NCBI GenBank assembly: GCA_023078555.1
Contig: CM041196.1
Span: 4,723,658 to 4,787,657 of the forward strand
Length of the DNA: 64,000 nt
Source: Ulva prolifera
Taxonomy: Eukaryota; Chlorophyta; Ulvophyceae; Ulvales; Ulvaceae
Reading direction: 5' to 3'
A program made the translations under genes and the position numbers. Below are positions 55,103-64,000 of the stretch, in pieces (position 1 is the stretch's first letter; each line of letters begins with the position of its first letter). The notes beneath the pieces were generated by a model. That model did no database searches and was not told the DNA's origin. It worked only from the letters and a program-made list of their open reading frames with translations.

Positions 55103-58100
55103 CTACTGCGCCGAGATGCATCGAGGGAAACAGGTAGCCCTGCTCATCACAGTTGGGTGTGGAGGTGCATACCTCAACTCTTCTTCGGACTTGTCTGAAA
55201 AGGGCGGAGACTGGAGGTGGCGGTCCCATCTCGCGTCGGCTAGAATGCTGGTGGCATCTTCCGCGGATAGGTGGCCCAGCACATCGCCACCTCTCCCACC
55301 CCGGTGCCACTCTTGTATGAGTGCCCGGGTTAGGAGGATACGGTACAAAACCGCGTGTTGCACGCTGATGCGCTTTGTGCGAACAATGACCCTTCGAGTC
55401 ACTTCCACGCCGTGCTCATCACTGCGCACCATGTTCCCCCCCTCCTGTCGCATCTCGCTCATAGCCTGGCATACCGCGTCGGCCATTACAGCTGTGTAGA
55501 CCCCGCAGTCGTGGCCGTTCGGTTGCTGCGGGACTCCGGCGACCTGTACTCCACAGTGGGGTCTGGTGGGGGACTGAGGTGACAGCGGGTAACCGATGCA
55601 ACGTACGGTCCAGAACGATGGTACGGCCCAGTGGGGTGCTGTCAGGGGTGGGGCCGGGATGCGGGTTGTTAACAGGGCTACAAGGTAATTTGATGCTTCA
55701 TCCGACTCGCTGTACGCATATTTCAGGGACTGCTAGGCCTCGTTCTAAGCAGCGTGTATAACAGTGAGATTCGAACCTTCGTCAACTTCAGCATTATCCT
55801 CGCCGTAGCTTTTGTCGGTCGGGTGACCAATCTCAGGTTGTGTCGCCGGCTCTGTCCTGCCGGTAGTGACTGGGGCTTTGGGGGGGGGTTGGCATGAGCG
55901 GGGGCCCTGCCCTCCGCCTTGTCGAGAGCCCTGCAGAGGGCCTCGCTTAGGGCGTCCTGCACCCGCTCAGCTGTGCCCGGCCCGGCTTCCGTAAAGCTGT
56001 CAAAAAATAACATACTCGGGGTCTTGTCTTGTAGCATGAGCCCTGCATCAAGCCGACACAATGCGCGTTGACAGTCAGGGGCCTCCCCGCCGGGTGAGAG
56101 GACGATATGCCCACCTAACACTCTGCACAGGCATGGTCAGGTGAGGGAGCGTACATGGATGCCATACGACAGCCAGCGCCCAGTGGCCGTTCCGCGGGAC
56201 TGGGACGAGCATACAATCGTGTTCGAATGCATGAGCTCCGTGCAGCCAGCTCCCCAAGGCGACGGTGCGGCTATCAGTCCATTCTGCTCCCGAATCCCCA
56301 ATGCACACCCTAGCCATGTTCTGGCTGGGCACGGCGATGACACCCCCACCTGCCAGCTGCACACATCTAGCGCACGCATAATCTACGTGGGACGACTCTA
56401 GCCACTCCTCGGGCCACCCTCTGCCGAGGGTTTCCAAGCTCACTACCACAAATACCCTAGCTTCCCCGAAGTGACCCAGCTGCACCGACACTCCCCCCGT
56501 CGGTGGAGATGGCTCGTCGTCTTCGCCGGAGGAAATCTCCGTCGCAGGTTCCCCCTCATGCAACTGTACGGCGCCAGCTCCTGGAGCAATGGGCGACCAC
56601 AGCTGCTTCAGTTTCGCCCGAGGCTTGGCTGGCAGGTTTGAAACCCACGCCGGAGGATCAGGCGAAGGCGGGGCCAGATGTGCGACGGACAACACCCCGC
56701 CACCTTCAGCCATGGTAGCAGCATCTCGGCCGGCCGCACCCGGGTGGGGGGCAGGCAACCTCGGTCCCACCAGTCCGGGGGTAGCCCCAGATGGGTCGGC
56801 GTGTGGCTGCGCCGTGGGGTCTGCGCCGCCTAGGATGGGGGTGGCCGCGCTGTACCCGGCCGCATTGGGGGGAATGGGGCCAGGCCCGGCAGACGGGCCC
56901 GCGCCCGCTACCACCCTACCACCAGGGTGGTGGGGGGCGTCGCTGTGACTGTCGTCCTCTCCTGCTGCTGGGAGAGGCTCTGTGTTGGACGCACCTGGCA
57001 GCACAGACTCCTTGGGCGCGGGCGGGGCGGCCTGTGATGGAGCGAGGCCCTCTATCGGTGGGGGCAGACATCCGGTGGTCCTGGAGGGTGGGGAGGCAGG
57101 GGCCTCTAGGGTGCCGGGCTGTAGTTGCTCAGGCGGCTCTGCTGTCTGGGGCCCCCCATCGGCCCGGGGGTTCGCGTGCTCCCCCCCTTCGGCTGGCTGA
57201 CTTCCCAAGGCCCGCTCTACTGCGGCAGCACCCCCTCGCCTGCCACGATGGGCCCCCCTTCGCAGCTGTGCTGGCTGTTGTAGGCTCTGCCCACGGCTAA
57301 GGGCATGCCCCCCCCGAACCGGCCTCCCCCCGTGCCGCCAGAGCCGCTGCCCACGCCGGCCCCTGGCCCCGCCCTCCGATGCACTGCCGACGCTGGAATC
57401 AGCCTGCACCGAAGCACGGTCCTCCTCGGGTTCCGGGGATATGGCGTGCCTCGGATCTCCCACCGGACTCGAGCGAGTGGCGTCCCCCAGATCGATCTGC
57501 AATGCCATCAGCGGTGCCTGTAGCGGGGACTCCGTTACCGCAGCCGCTGGCCACTTCGGTGCCGGATTCCGCGGAGCCGTGGACTCCCGCTCTACCCATT
57601 CCTTTATCCTCTCTGTCCCGCCTGTGAGCAGCACACGCTCGCGGGCGCCGCCGACGTCCTCCGCCACTCCCACCGTGTCCAGGCACGATCTATACAACAC
57701 AACCTCAGGGGGCTCGCACGGGGCCTCGGTACGGACTGCGCGCTCGAACGCGAGTGCTCGAAGGTCATGCCACAAGGACACCATCTTCCATTCTACGTAG
57801 GAGTCGTTGTCCGTCGGGGTCACTGCGTCTGCCGCTTCTTTCATCGCCTATATCGAATCAAGGTACGTCTCCAGCCCATCCCCTCCGGCAGCTACCACAC
57901 AACCCACCATGGTAATGTCTACTGCTGTAAGAACGTAGCCAAGACCCATGAGATCGACGGGGAATCCCGGGTCCCGGCCGCATAGCGATATCTCAGGGAT
58001 GGGTTGCCCAGGCGTCCACTTCCCTCTCTCTGCGGCCTCCACGAATCGATAGAAAGACTTCTCATACGACTCATGACTGTTCAAGTTAGCTAGCAATGTC

Positions 58101-58124
58101 CGTAAGGCCCCATCCGATATCATA
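55103..58124 (-). CDS. second CACTA element: Ulp1/C48-type cysteine protease gene
   Basis: ATG at 58124 (MISDGALRTLLANL). The N-terminal domain matches the copy at 32903 (FVEAAERGKWTPGQPIP, GFPVDLMGLGYVLTAVD), followed by a long Pro/Ala/Gly-rich linker. Complete Ulp1-type catalytic set: His-Trp in PVPRNGHWALAVV (about 56190), Asp in SMLFFDSF (about 56010), Gln and Cys in GVPQQPNGHDCGVYTA (about 55545-55500). C-terminus VLYRILLTRALIQEW to SEEELRYAP matches the other copy; TGA or equivalent at 55103. One in-frame TAG at 57848-57850 lies between the N-terminal domain and the linker (DSI, stop, AMKEAAD) with the frame continuing. Exons: 58124 to about 56130, about 56090-55750, about 55560-55103. 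Probably an acquired SUMO-protease-like domain now fixed in this transposon family. Confidence 0.8.
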
Positions 58125-58430
58125 CTTGCACACGACAACAGTACTCTGATATTCACCGCGAATTGAAACCTCACTCCTTCGTCAATTTCAACATAGACTG
58201 GCAAAGACGATTGCACAATCATCAGGTAGTATACTGTGCAATGGAGACGACATGCGCTAGCGATTGCGACGCCGGTGGTCGAAGAAGGCCACATGTGGCT
58301 ACACGCGCACTGAGTACAGGGACTGGATGAGGCAGGTGACCACCGGTGTACATATGTTGACGCTGAACACGACCCGACTCGGTCCAACTTGGCCCCAAAT
58401 GACCCGTCCCCCAGGGACAGAAGGGATAGC

Positions 58431-58435
58431 TTACA
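58431..58435 (-). promoter_or_regulatory. TGTAA 17 bases after the stop of transposase gene 3
   Basis: Minus-strand TGTAA shortly after the TGA at 58452, as expected for a compact transposon 3' end. Confidence 0.5.
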
Positions 58436-58451
58436 TGACAGCAAGGGTCCT

Positions 58452-61400
58452 TCACACGGTGCGGCCTGATGCCTTGTTGGCAGTCGCCCAATACTGCACA
58501 CATTGTACACTACTTCTGACGGGGACTAGTTGGCAGGGCACAGCATCCACGTCTATTACGTATCTGCCTTCATACGCCCTGGACCCAGGGTGTGCACCCG
58601 CCACACCAAAAAACTCGGGGGGCCGCCCCAACACGGGGTCCGGCGCGCGGGCTCCGGGTGTGACTGGCTCCGTACTCCTATACAGGTCGGCAACCCCCAG
58701 ATACAAGGGGTCGGGCTTGTGCACACATGACACGCAGGTGACCCCGTCCCGGGGCTGCAACGTCGCCCGCATCAAGTACTGCAGCTCCCCTACGTAGTAC
58801 GTCACTGTCGCTCCGCCCTCTCCCCGACCCCCCTCAATGAGGTACTTCACTAGGCACCACTTATTATCCTTCTTTCCTTGTGTCGACTGCTGTGCACTGC
58901 TGAAGACGTCCCCCACGCGGGACTGTACCCGTTGGAATTTGCACAGGGTCACTGTGCCCTCCTTGCGACATTCATCTACAGAACCTGACACTGGCAACCC
59001 AATAGCCCGGGTGATAGCCACCCGGCGGGCATGGCCCGCCCCCAGGCGACAGTGCGTAGGCCAGCCCTCTTCCTGGAGGGAGTCCTGGTGGAGGAGGAGG
59101 TACGGCAGCCCGGAAATGGCCCCTCCGTTGAAGTCCGGAGGGAGCACCTCGGCTGACTCCGACAGAGACAGCTCCCTGCCAGCACCATGCACCCGGCCGG
59201 TAACCCGGTCAATATCAAGTGATTGCTCGGGTGCTGACCTGCCACTGCGCGTTCGCGCCCTCCGGCGTTTTTCGGTGGCAATGGCATCCGACAGAGTTGT
59301 CATGGCTGCATTCACTGTGCCAGCATCGTGCAATAACCGCATGCAAGTCCGACGAAGCAGTTCATCGTTCACATACACCTGTTCTGGACAACGAGTGGAA
59401 CGGTACTTGATCAGCCTCTTCAGCAGCTGGACCATCCGCTCTATCCAGAATTCGAGACTGAAGAAGGCTGCACCGCAACACCTCACCTGATCTGGGAGGT
59501 GACAAGCCGCCAGATGCAGCTTGTAGGTACTGATAGCAGCTCCCTCGAATGTCTCCTCCGCGAGTTTGGCGTACTGCAGCAGCGTCCCCTGGGCCTGTGT
59601 GATCCGGGCTGGTGTGTGCTGCCCCGGTTCATATCTGAGGAAATACAGGGCCCCTGCTCGCAGGAGCCCCCACATCTGCTCAAACACTTTCCGAATTGGC
59701 AACTCGGACGGCTTCCACGGGAGATTGTGTAGGAGGTACAGGGAGAATGTCTCAGTAAAGGCCAGCCAGTCCTCCATGAGCCACCGACTGCGGTGCCTGC
59801 AGCAAACGATTCCGTTGAGCTACCCGTGCGGATGGGGTACCGCGGCGATGACCTGCTACAAGCGGGCCCCTCGTGGGCAGGGGGAGTATCAGCCCATCCA
59901 AGGAACCGACAACTATGGTGACGCACTTGGTGATGTCAGTGTACACTTTCTTGAAAAGGGACGTCTGCATGATATGAGGAGCTCTGGCTGCGATCGCATT
60001 GACCACATCAGCAGGCAACCGGTACAGGGCGCAGGGTCCCATCGGGGGGGCCTTCTTAGATTTCTTCCTGCCTAGCGGAGGGAGCCACTGGTTCCAAAAG
60101 TCCATCAGAACGCCAAGAAGGAAGACGTGCGCCACTCCAAGCCGGAAAAAATGACAGGGGCTGCACGCGACGCATGATGGGGTGCACAAAATTGACTCGA
60201 AGGCAAGGCAGGGAGCAGCATGCGGCAGAGGGTGCAGGGCGAACTTGAAGTAGGAGAGGATGCTGAACAGCGGGGACCCTTTCACACCCAATAGCTTGTA
60301 CTCGTCCTTGGCGAGCTTAGCCCTTAACTCCGGCGTGTCTTTTTTGCAGAATCGATCCCAGGTCGGAGTGTGTTCGAATGCAAGCGCGAGTGGAAGCGTC
60401 ATACCGTAAGTTTAGTTGGGCGAAATGTTAAGTATGTGTGCGGAGTACTTAGCACATGACGCCTGAGATCTGGGATCACACCTGCATGGTTAGTATCTGA
60501 GTCAGATACTTGAGCCATGACCTTGTTCGACCTATACAGAGAGCTGGAATGCGTCTTCTCATTCGCGGGCTGGTGACTGCCACGTGTCACCCCGTGCGTG
60601 CATTCGCATGTGCACCTGCCTTGTGCGCTACGAGGCACTTTCACAACAGAGTGTGCACCTGAACGCCCACCCATGCATTGGGAATTCCTGCGGGGTGCAA
60701 TGGCACTCCTTCTGCGCCACCTGCTAGTTGCATTGGTCAGACGGCTTTTAGGTCGTGTTGGCGACAGTACGCTGAACATCGAGAAGGAGTGGCCACAAAG
60801 CGATCAATGCAGTAGTCCGGGAATGGGGAATAGGGGCCGAGCACACGAAGCTGCACCTGGGCGGTGATCTTGTCGCCCTTTCTGCCCCTGGCCATGATCT
60901 CCGCCGCCGAATACTTCAGTCGGTTGTCTGACATCCAAGAACTCGGTGGCACCGGCTGCGGTTCGGTCCACGCAGTCCGCGGGGGGATGCCCCCTGAGTC
61001 GGGTTGCACACTCCCGGCCACCATCCGCGGGGTTGCCGTCGATGCTGCAGCTTCCTCCTCTGGAGTGAGAGTTTTCCCCTTCAGAGGCCCGTTGACATAG
61101 CAAGGGGCGGGCTGCTGCAGAGGGCGATGGTGTCCCAGCCACCTGCACGCAGGTGAGGAGTGGTTGGAAGGTAACGTTTGGGCCAAGACAGGCAGGTGTA
61201 GGATGTGACTGGACGCTGACACTACGCACCTCACAGGGTTGGCGGAGAACACCCACACGCCGTTCTGTGCGCATCTGAAACATGCCCTCTTGGCCGTATG
61301 ACCGATGCTGTTAGTAAGCTTCTCCAGCCAGGGGATATCCCCCTCCACACAGCAGAGCACCGGCCAAACGGACAGTACCTCGCCCCCTGGCAGTGTGATT

Positions 61401-63245
61401 TTGAGTGCCTCACCCCCAGCTCCTGCATTCAAGCCCTCACCTGGTGCGGGGGCCAGACACTACGTGATCGGGAACTGTACAAATCACGCGACAGTGACCA
61501 GGTAGGCAAGGTGAGTGCGCGCCCCGATCATGCTTCTTGAAGAACGCCATCACGGACTCCAGAATGCTGGCCATGCATGTCGGCTCGGATGGACCCTCCA
61601 CCACACCAAGGGGAATCCAGGCCTCATTAGTACATGCGAGATGGGGCGGGAGATCAAGCAGGCGGATCCCCCAGATCGTGACGCCGTGCTGGTTGTTGAC
61701 ATACAGTTGTGCAGCATCCCCCCCTGCAAGTGAGTGGTGAGGCAACCAAGGGACACAATTCACTGCGTTTTCCAGTAAGCAGAGCGACAGAGATGGGGAG
61801 GGCTGAACACACCGAGACCGAAAAGCAGAACGACTTCCCCGGCAGCTGGGTTCGTAATCTTGTTCCCATATGCTTCGTCCAGGGCCTTTCCTGCAGGGGA
61901 GTTGATGAAGCTGGTCTTGTCCTCGATCGCTGCTGCCCTGGCTTCTTGGATGCTCATCAGCAGCCCCGGTTGCAGCAGGAGGTCCTTCAGTGACGCCTCT
62001 TCACCAAAGTAGAAGACAGAGCGGACTGGGACACCCTTTCCCGTGAGGTCGACGTCGAACCGTGGCTGTGTACATCCAGGTGTGCCACAGGTGTCCTCCA
62101 AGTGATGCTGATGGTCACTTGGATCAAGCTCAGGAAACAGTTCCCAGCACTGGGGACAAACGTGCCGCGTCACAGACGACACATCCGGGACATCCAACAC
62201 TGCCTTGACGAGGTGGAACGACGGTGGGAAAAAGTTGCCATCAGGTAGCAGGAGGTAATGTATGAACCTGCACCACGTATCGACGACCACGTCTTGTATG
62301 CGAAAGAGGCTCTTCAACTGGGCAATCCACATGCACACCGTAAGTACGGTGAGGGCGCTCCCGGTGTATATGTGTTTCTTTCGTTGCTCATGCCACCAGG
62401 CTCCTGTGCCCTTCCGGGCCCCGGAGGTGGGGGGGGGGGGCTGTCGACGTCATCGTCATGCAAGAGGGAGACACATGCCACATGGGAAATCAGCACGCCA
62501 GGGGAGACACGACGTAACAGACCGATGTTGAAGTTGCCACACCTCGGACCCGTCCGTGCTGTATTCAGATTCGGACGAGGAGGGGATGGAGGAAGCGTCT
62601 GAGAAGTAGGAGTCCGAGTCTGAATCCCGGGCGGGGTACTCGGCCTCGTCGATGTCGGAGGGTGGGGGCAGCTGTAAAATCACGCGAATGAGTGCAGTAG
62701 CTGCAGATGCAGGTATGGGCAGCCGCACCGCCCGTCCTGGAACCACAGCGGGCCCACACATGGCCCACATCAGTCACTGGCAGACCAAACAACAGCAGGC
62801 AAGGCACGCGGGCATCGAGCAACAGCATGCATGGAGGGGTTCGCACAGCGAAGAGGTCGTCAGAGTTGACGGGATGGTTGGGGTGGCAAGCCAGCGCAGG
62901 GGGTATGGGCTGTGGCGAAGAGGGGCCGGCCCCATCGGGAACCCCGCTGACGTCAGCCCCAAGGGTAGCGGAGGAGAATGGCGTAGGTGGCCGCGAGGAT
63001 GGACCTGCCCCATCGTGGCCACCAGCGGCTCCCGGGGCACGGGCCGCGGCGGCCTTCCTCAGGCGCTTTTGGCAAGGCTCATAGTGGTTTTGAGCGGTGG
63101 TATGTCTGACGAACTTCTCACCACAGGCTTGGCACTGGAATTTAAGTGTATCCTTCCCCACACGCTCTGGACAGAGTAGACGCTTACAGTTAACCTCTCC
63201 CATCAAGGCATCGACCTCATCCCTCGTCCTTCTGGATCCGGCCAT
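58452..63245 (-). CDS. second CACTA element: TNP2-type transposase
   Basis: ATG at 63245 (MAGSRRTRDEVDAL). Order: C2H2 finger FQCQACGEKFVR then QNHYEPC (about 63150-63080); Pro/Ser-rich linker; acidic Ser exon (DSDSDSYFSDASS, about 62620); VVDTWCRFIHYLLLPDGN and CPQCWELFPE (62290-62130); first Asp block GGDAAQLYVN (D at 61716-61718) then GIRLLDLPPHL; second block CCVEGDIPW (D at 61337-61339) then CFRCAQNG; RLKYSAAEIMARG (about 60900); FFRLGVAHVFLLGVLMDFW (about 60150-60090, aligning with the TNP2 'MH' block); DUF4218-like TYKLHLAACHLPDQV and LEFWIERMVQLLKRLIKY (59530-59400); C-terminus ANKASGRTV and TGA at 58452, with TGTAA at 58431-58435. All main blocks are present and largely in frame, so this is the best-preserved transposase in the window. 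Confidence 0.85.
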
Positions 63246-63552
63246 CTTCTGCGGCCGGCATAAAAGGGTGGAAAGGCTACCTGAGTCTCTGGCACCTGCT
63301 GTGCGGACAACCGCATTCAGGTCGAAAGAGTACAGCGACACGTACACAGAACCACGGCGACGGGACGTGCGCCGGGATATCGAGGCAGACCGGTATTCGA
63401 AAGCAGACACCGCTACGACGCTTGACTACCTTACCAGTGAAAGCGCGGCACAGCACAGCATTTCAGGACAAATATGTGTGATACTGATTCACAATAACAC
63501 CTACTGCCGTTGCGTATCTTACTGTCTAAACATCTACGTCGATTACCGCAGT
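63246..63552. promoter_or_regulatory. bidirectional promoter, second CACTA element
   Basis: 307 bases between divergent start codons of the transposase and ORF-C. A TATA-like CATAAAAGG lies at about 63259. It is not similar at base level to the promoter at 44389-44719 by eye. Confidence 0.5.
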
Positions 63553-64000
63553 ATGACCAACCTGCAGTTTAAATTTCTTCGCGCCTCGCCGGTCGTGATC
63601 GAGCAAGAAGTTGTAGATGATGTAGAGGTCGGAGGAGGGATGCTCGATGTGCTGGTGAGCAACGTATGGAGCAGAGGCGCCGGCGTCGACGGTTTAACTC
63701 TGGCGTCGACCGCTGACAAGGACAGCACCGTAGACATCGACAGTCAAGATAAACTGAAGACTTGCGTGTTGTACTTCTTCAAGAAAGGCACCATAGCCGG
63801 TGTGCTTGTGTCGCCCGTGCTCGTGAAGCCGTTGGGGAAAGGGAGAGGGGGCTTGGCAGCAGCGCCGACAGCGCAGGGCACTGCCTGTTCCACCGCCACG
63901 GCTGCGTGCGGCGAAGATCACGAGAAGTGGGAGCGGATGAAGGATGGGGTACTGATGTGGACGGCAGGGATGGAGAAAGTAGTCGCTGGCATGGCGGAGG
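63553..64000 (+). CDS. second CACTA element: ORF-C, 5' part, cut by window edge
   Basis: ATG at 63553 (MTNLQFKFLRASP). The open frame runs to the window edge. Aligns with ORF-C at 44720 throughout: MLDVLVSNVWSRGAG, VDGLTLAST, LKTCVLYFFKKGTIAG, PVLVKP, and DGVLMWTAGME near the edge. No known domain. Spacing and divergence from the transposase are as in the first element. Confidence 0.75.
   Translation, partial: MTNLQFKFLRASPVVIEQEVVDDVEVGGGMLDVLVSNVWSRGAGVDGLTLASTADKDSTVDIDSQDKLKTCVLYFFKKGTIAGVLVSPVLVKPLGKGRGGLAAAPTAQGTACSTATAACGEDHEKWERMKDGVLMWTAGMEKVVAGMAE

Larger units (their letters stand above)
48906..64000. mobile_element. second CACTA transposon of the same family, right end outside the window
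   Basis: The left terminus CACTAGGAGAATGGCGACAT at 48906 matches the first element's end with one change, followed by GGATCCG-type subterminal words (48938-49022). Gene order: ORF-B (+), Ulp1-type protease (-), TNP2 transposase (-), ORF-C (+, cut by the window edge). The two elements are diverged throughout, so they are separate family members and not a recent duplication. Compared with the first element, the ORF-B/protease block is in reverse orientation. The right end should lie 2-4 kb beyond the window. Total length is expected near 18 kb. Confidence 0.85.

Noticed and set aside
30172-57850. TAG reassigned to an amino acid (in-frame TAG in the NLR and in two protease copies)
   Set aside because: Long well-conserved exons such as those of the transposases and ORF-B contain no TAG in frame, so ordinary nonsense mutations or missed introns are simpler.
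31864-64000. Polinton or other virus-like element, suggested by the Ulp1-type protease
   Set aside because: No DNA polymerase, capsid or packaging ATPase motif is visible, and the CACTA termini with a 3-bp duplication and a TNP2 transposase fit a plain DNA transposon.
1-64000. LTR or LINE retroelement
   Set aside because: I looked for reverse transcriptase, RNase H and integrase motifs in the open frames on both strands and saw none.

Overview
The window looks like nuclear DNA of a green alga (Chlorophyta, probably chlorophycean or trebouxiophyte). Evidence: an intron-rich, GC-rich starch synthase (GT5) gene; TGTAA motifs at or just after most inferred gene ends, the chlorophyte polyadenylation signal; long repeat-filled introns; and large CACTA (EnSpm) transposons with TNP2-type transposases. 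No prokaryotic operons and no retroelement coding region were recognised.

Layout. 1-5053: 3' part of a starch synthase gene on +, split between two strongly conserved motifs by a 2.9 kb element with inverted termini and a 7-bp target duplication. 5863-14569: a diverged TNP2-type transposase gene followed on the same strand by a second gene of the kind carried by the later elements; the ends of this element were not found. 14570-21600: gene-poor DNA with a textbook 450-bp hAT-type MITE (20703-21152), GT-rich DNA, short hairpins and a C24 run. 21678-30987: a degraded NB-ARC-LRR (NLR) resistance-type gene, with a 6 kb repeat-filled intron, a tRNA-derived SINE, two back-to-back perfect palindromes and nine 24-residue LRRs. 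31864-48772: a complete 16.9 kb CACTA transposon with matching CACTAGGAGAATGGTGAC ends and a 3-bp GGC target duplication. 48906-64000: the left 15.1 kb of a second member of that family, running off the window.

Both late elements carry four genes: (A) a multi-exon TNP2/CACTA transposase with an N-terminal zinc finger; (B) a large conserved protein of unknown function (ORF-B); (C) a conserved protein whose full copy ends in a basic coiled coil (ORF-C), divergent from the transposase across a ~300 bp shared promoter; (D) a Ulp1/C48-type cysteine protease. B and D are convergent. The B+D block has opposite orientation in the two elements. In the complete element that block is flanked by inverted tandem arrays of a 27-bp palindrome (GAATGGTTGGTGG, one centre base, then its complement), which could have mediated an inversion. 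A third array of the same palindrome with different spacers interrupts ORF-C. These transposons, with their unknown B and C proteins and palindrome arrays, are the best candidate here for an undescribed system.

Exon boundaries were inferred by eye from splice motifs and from aligning the element copies with each other. They should be read as approximate unless exact phase agreement is stated.
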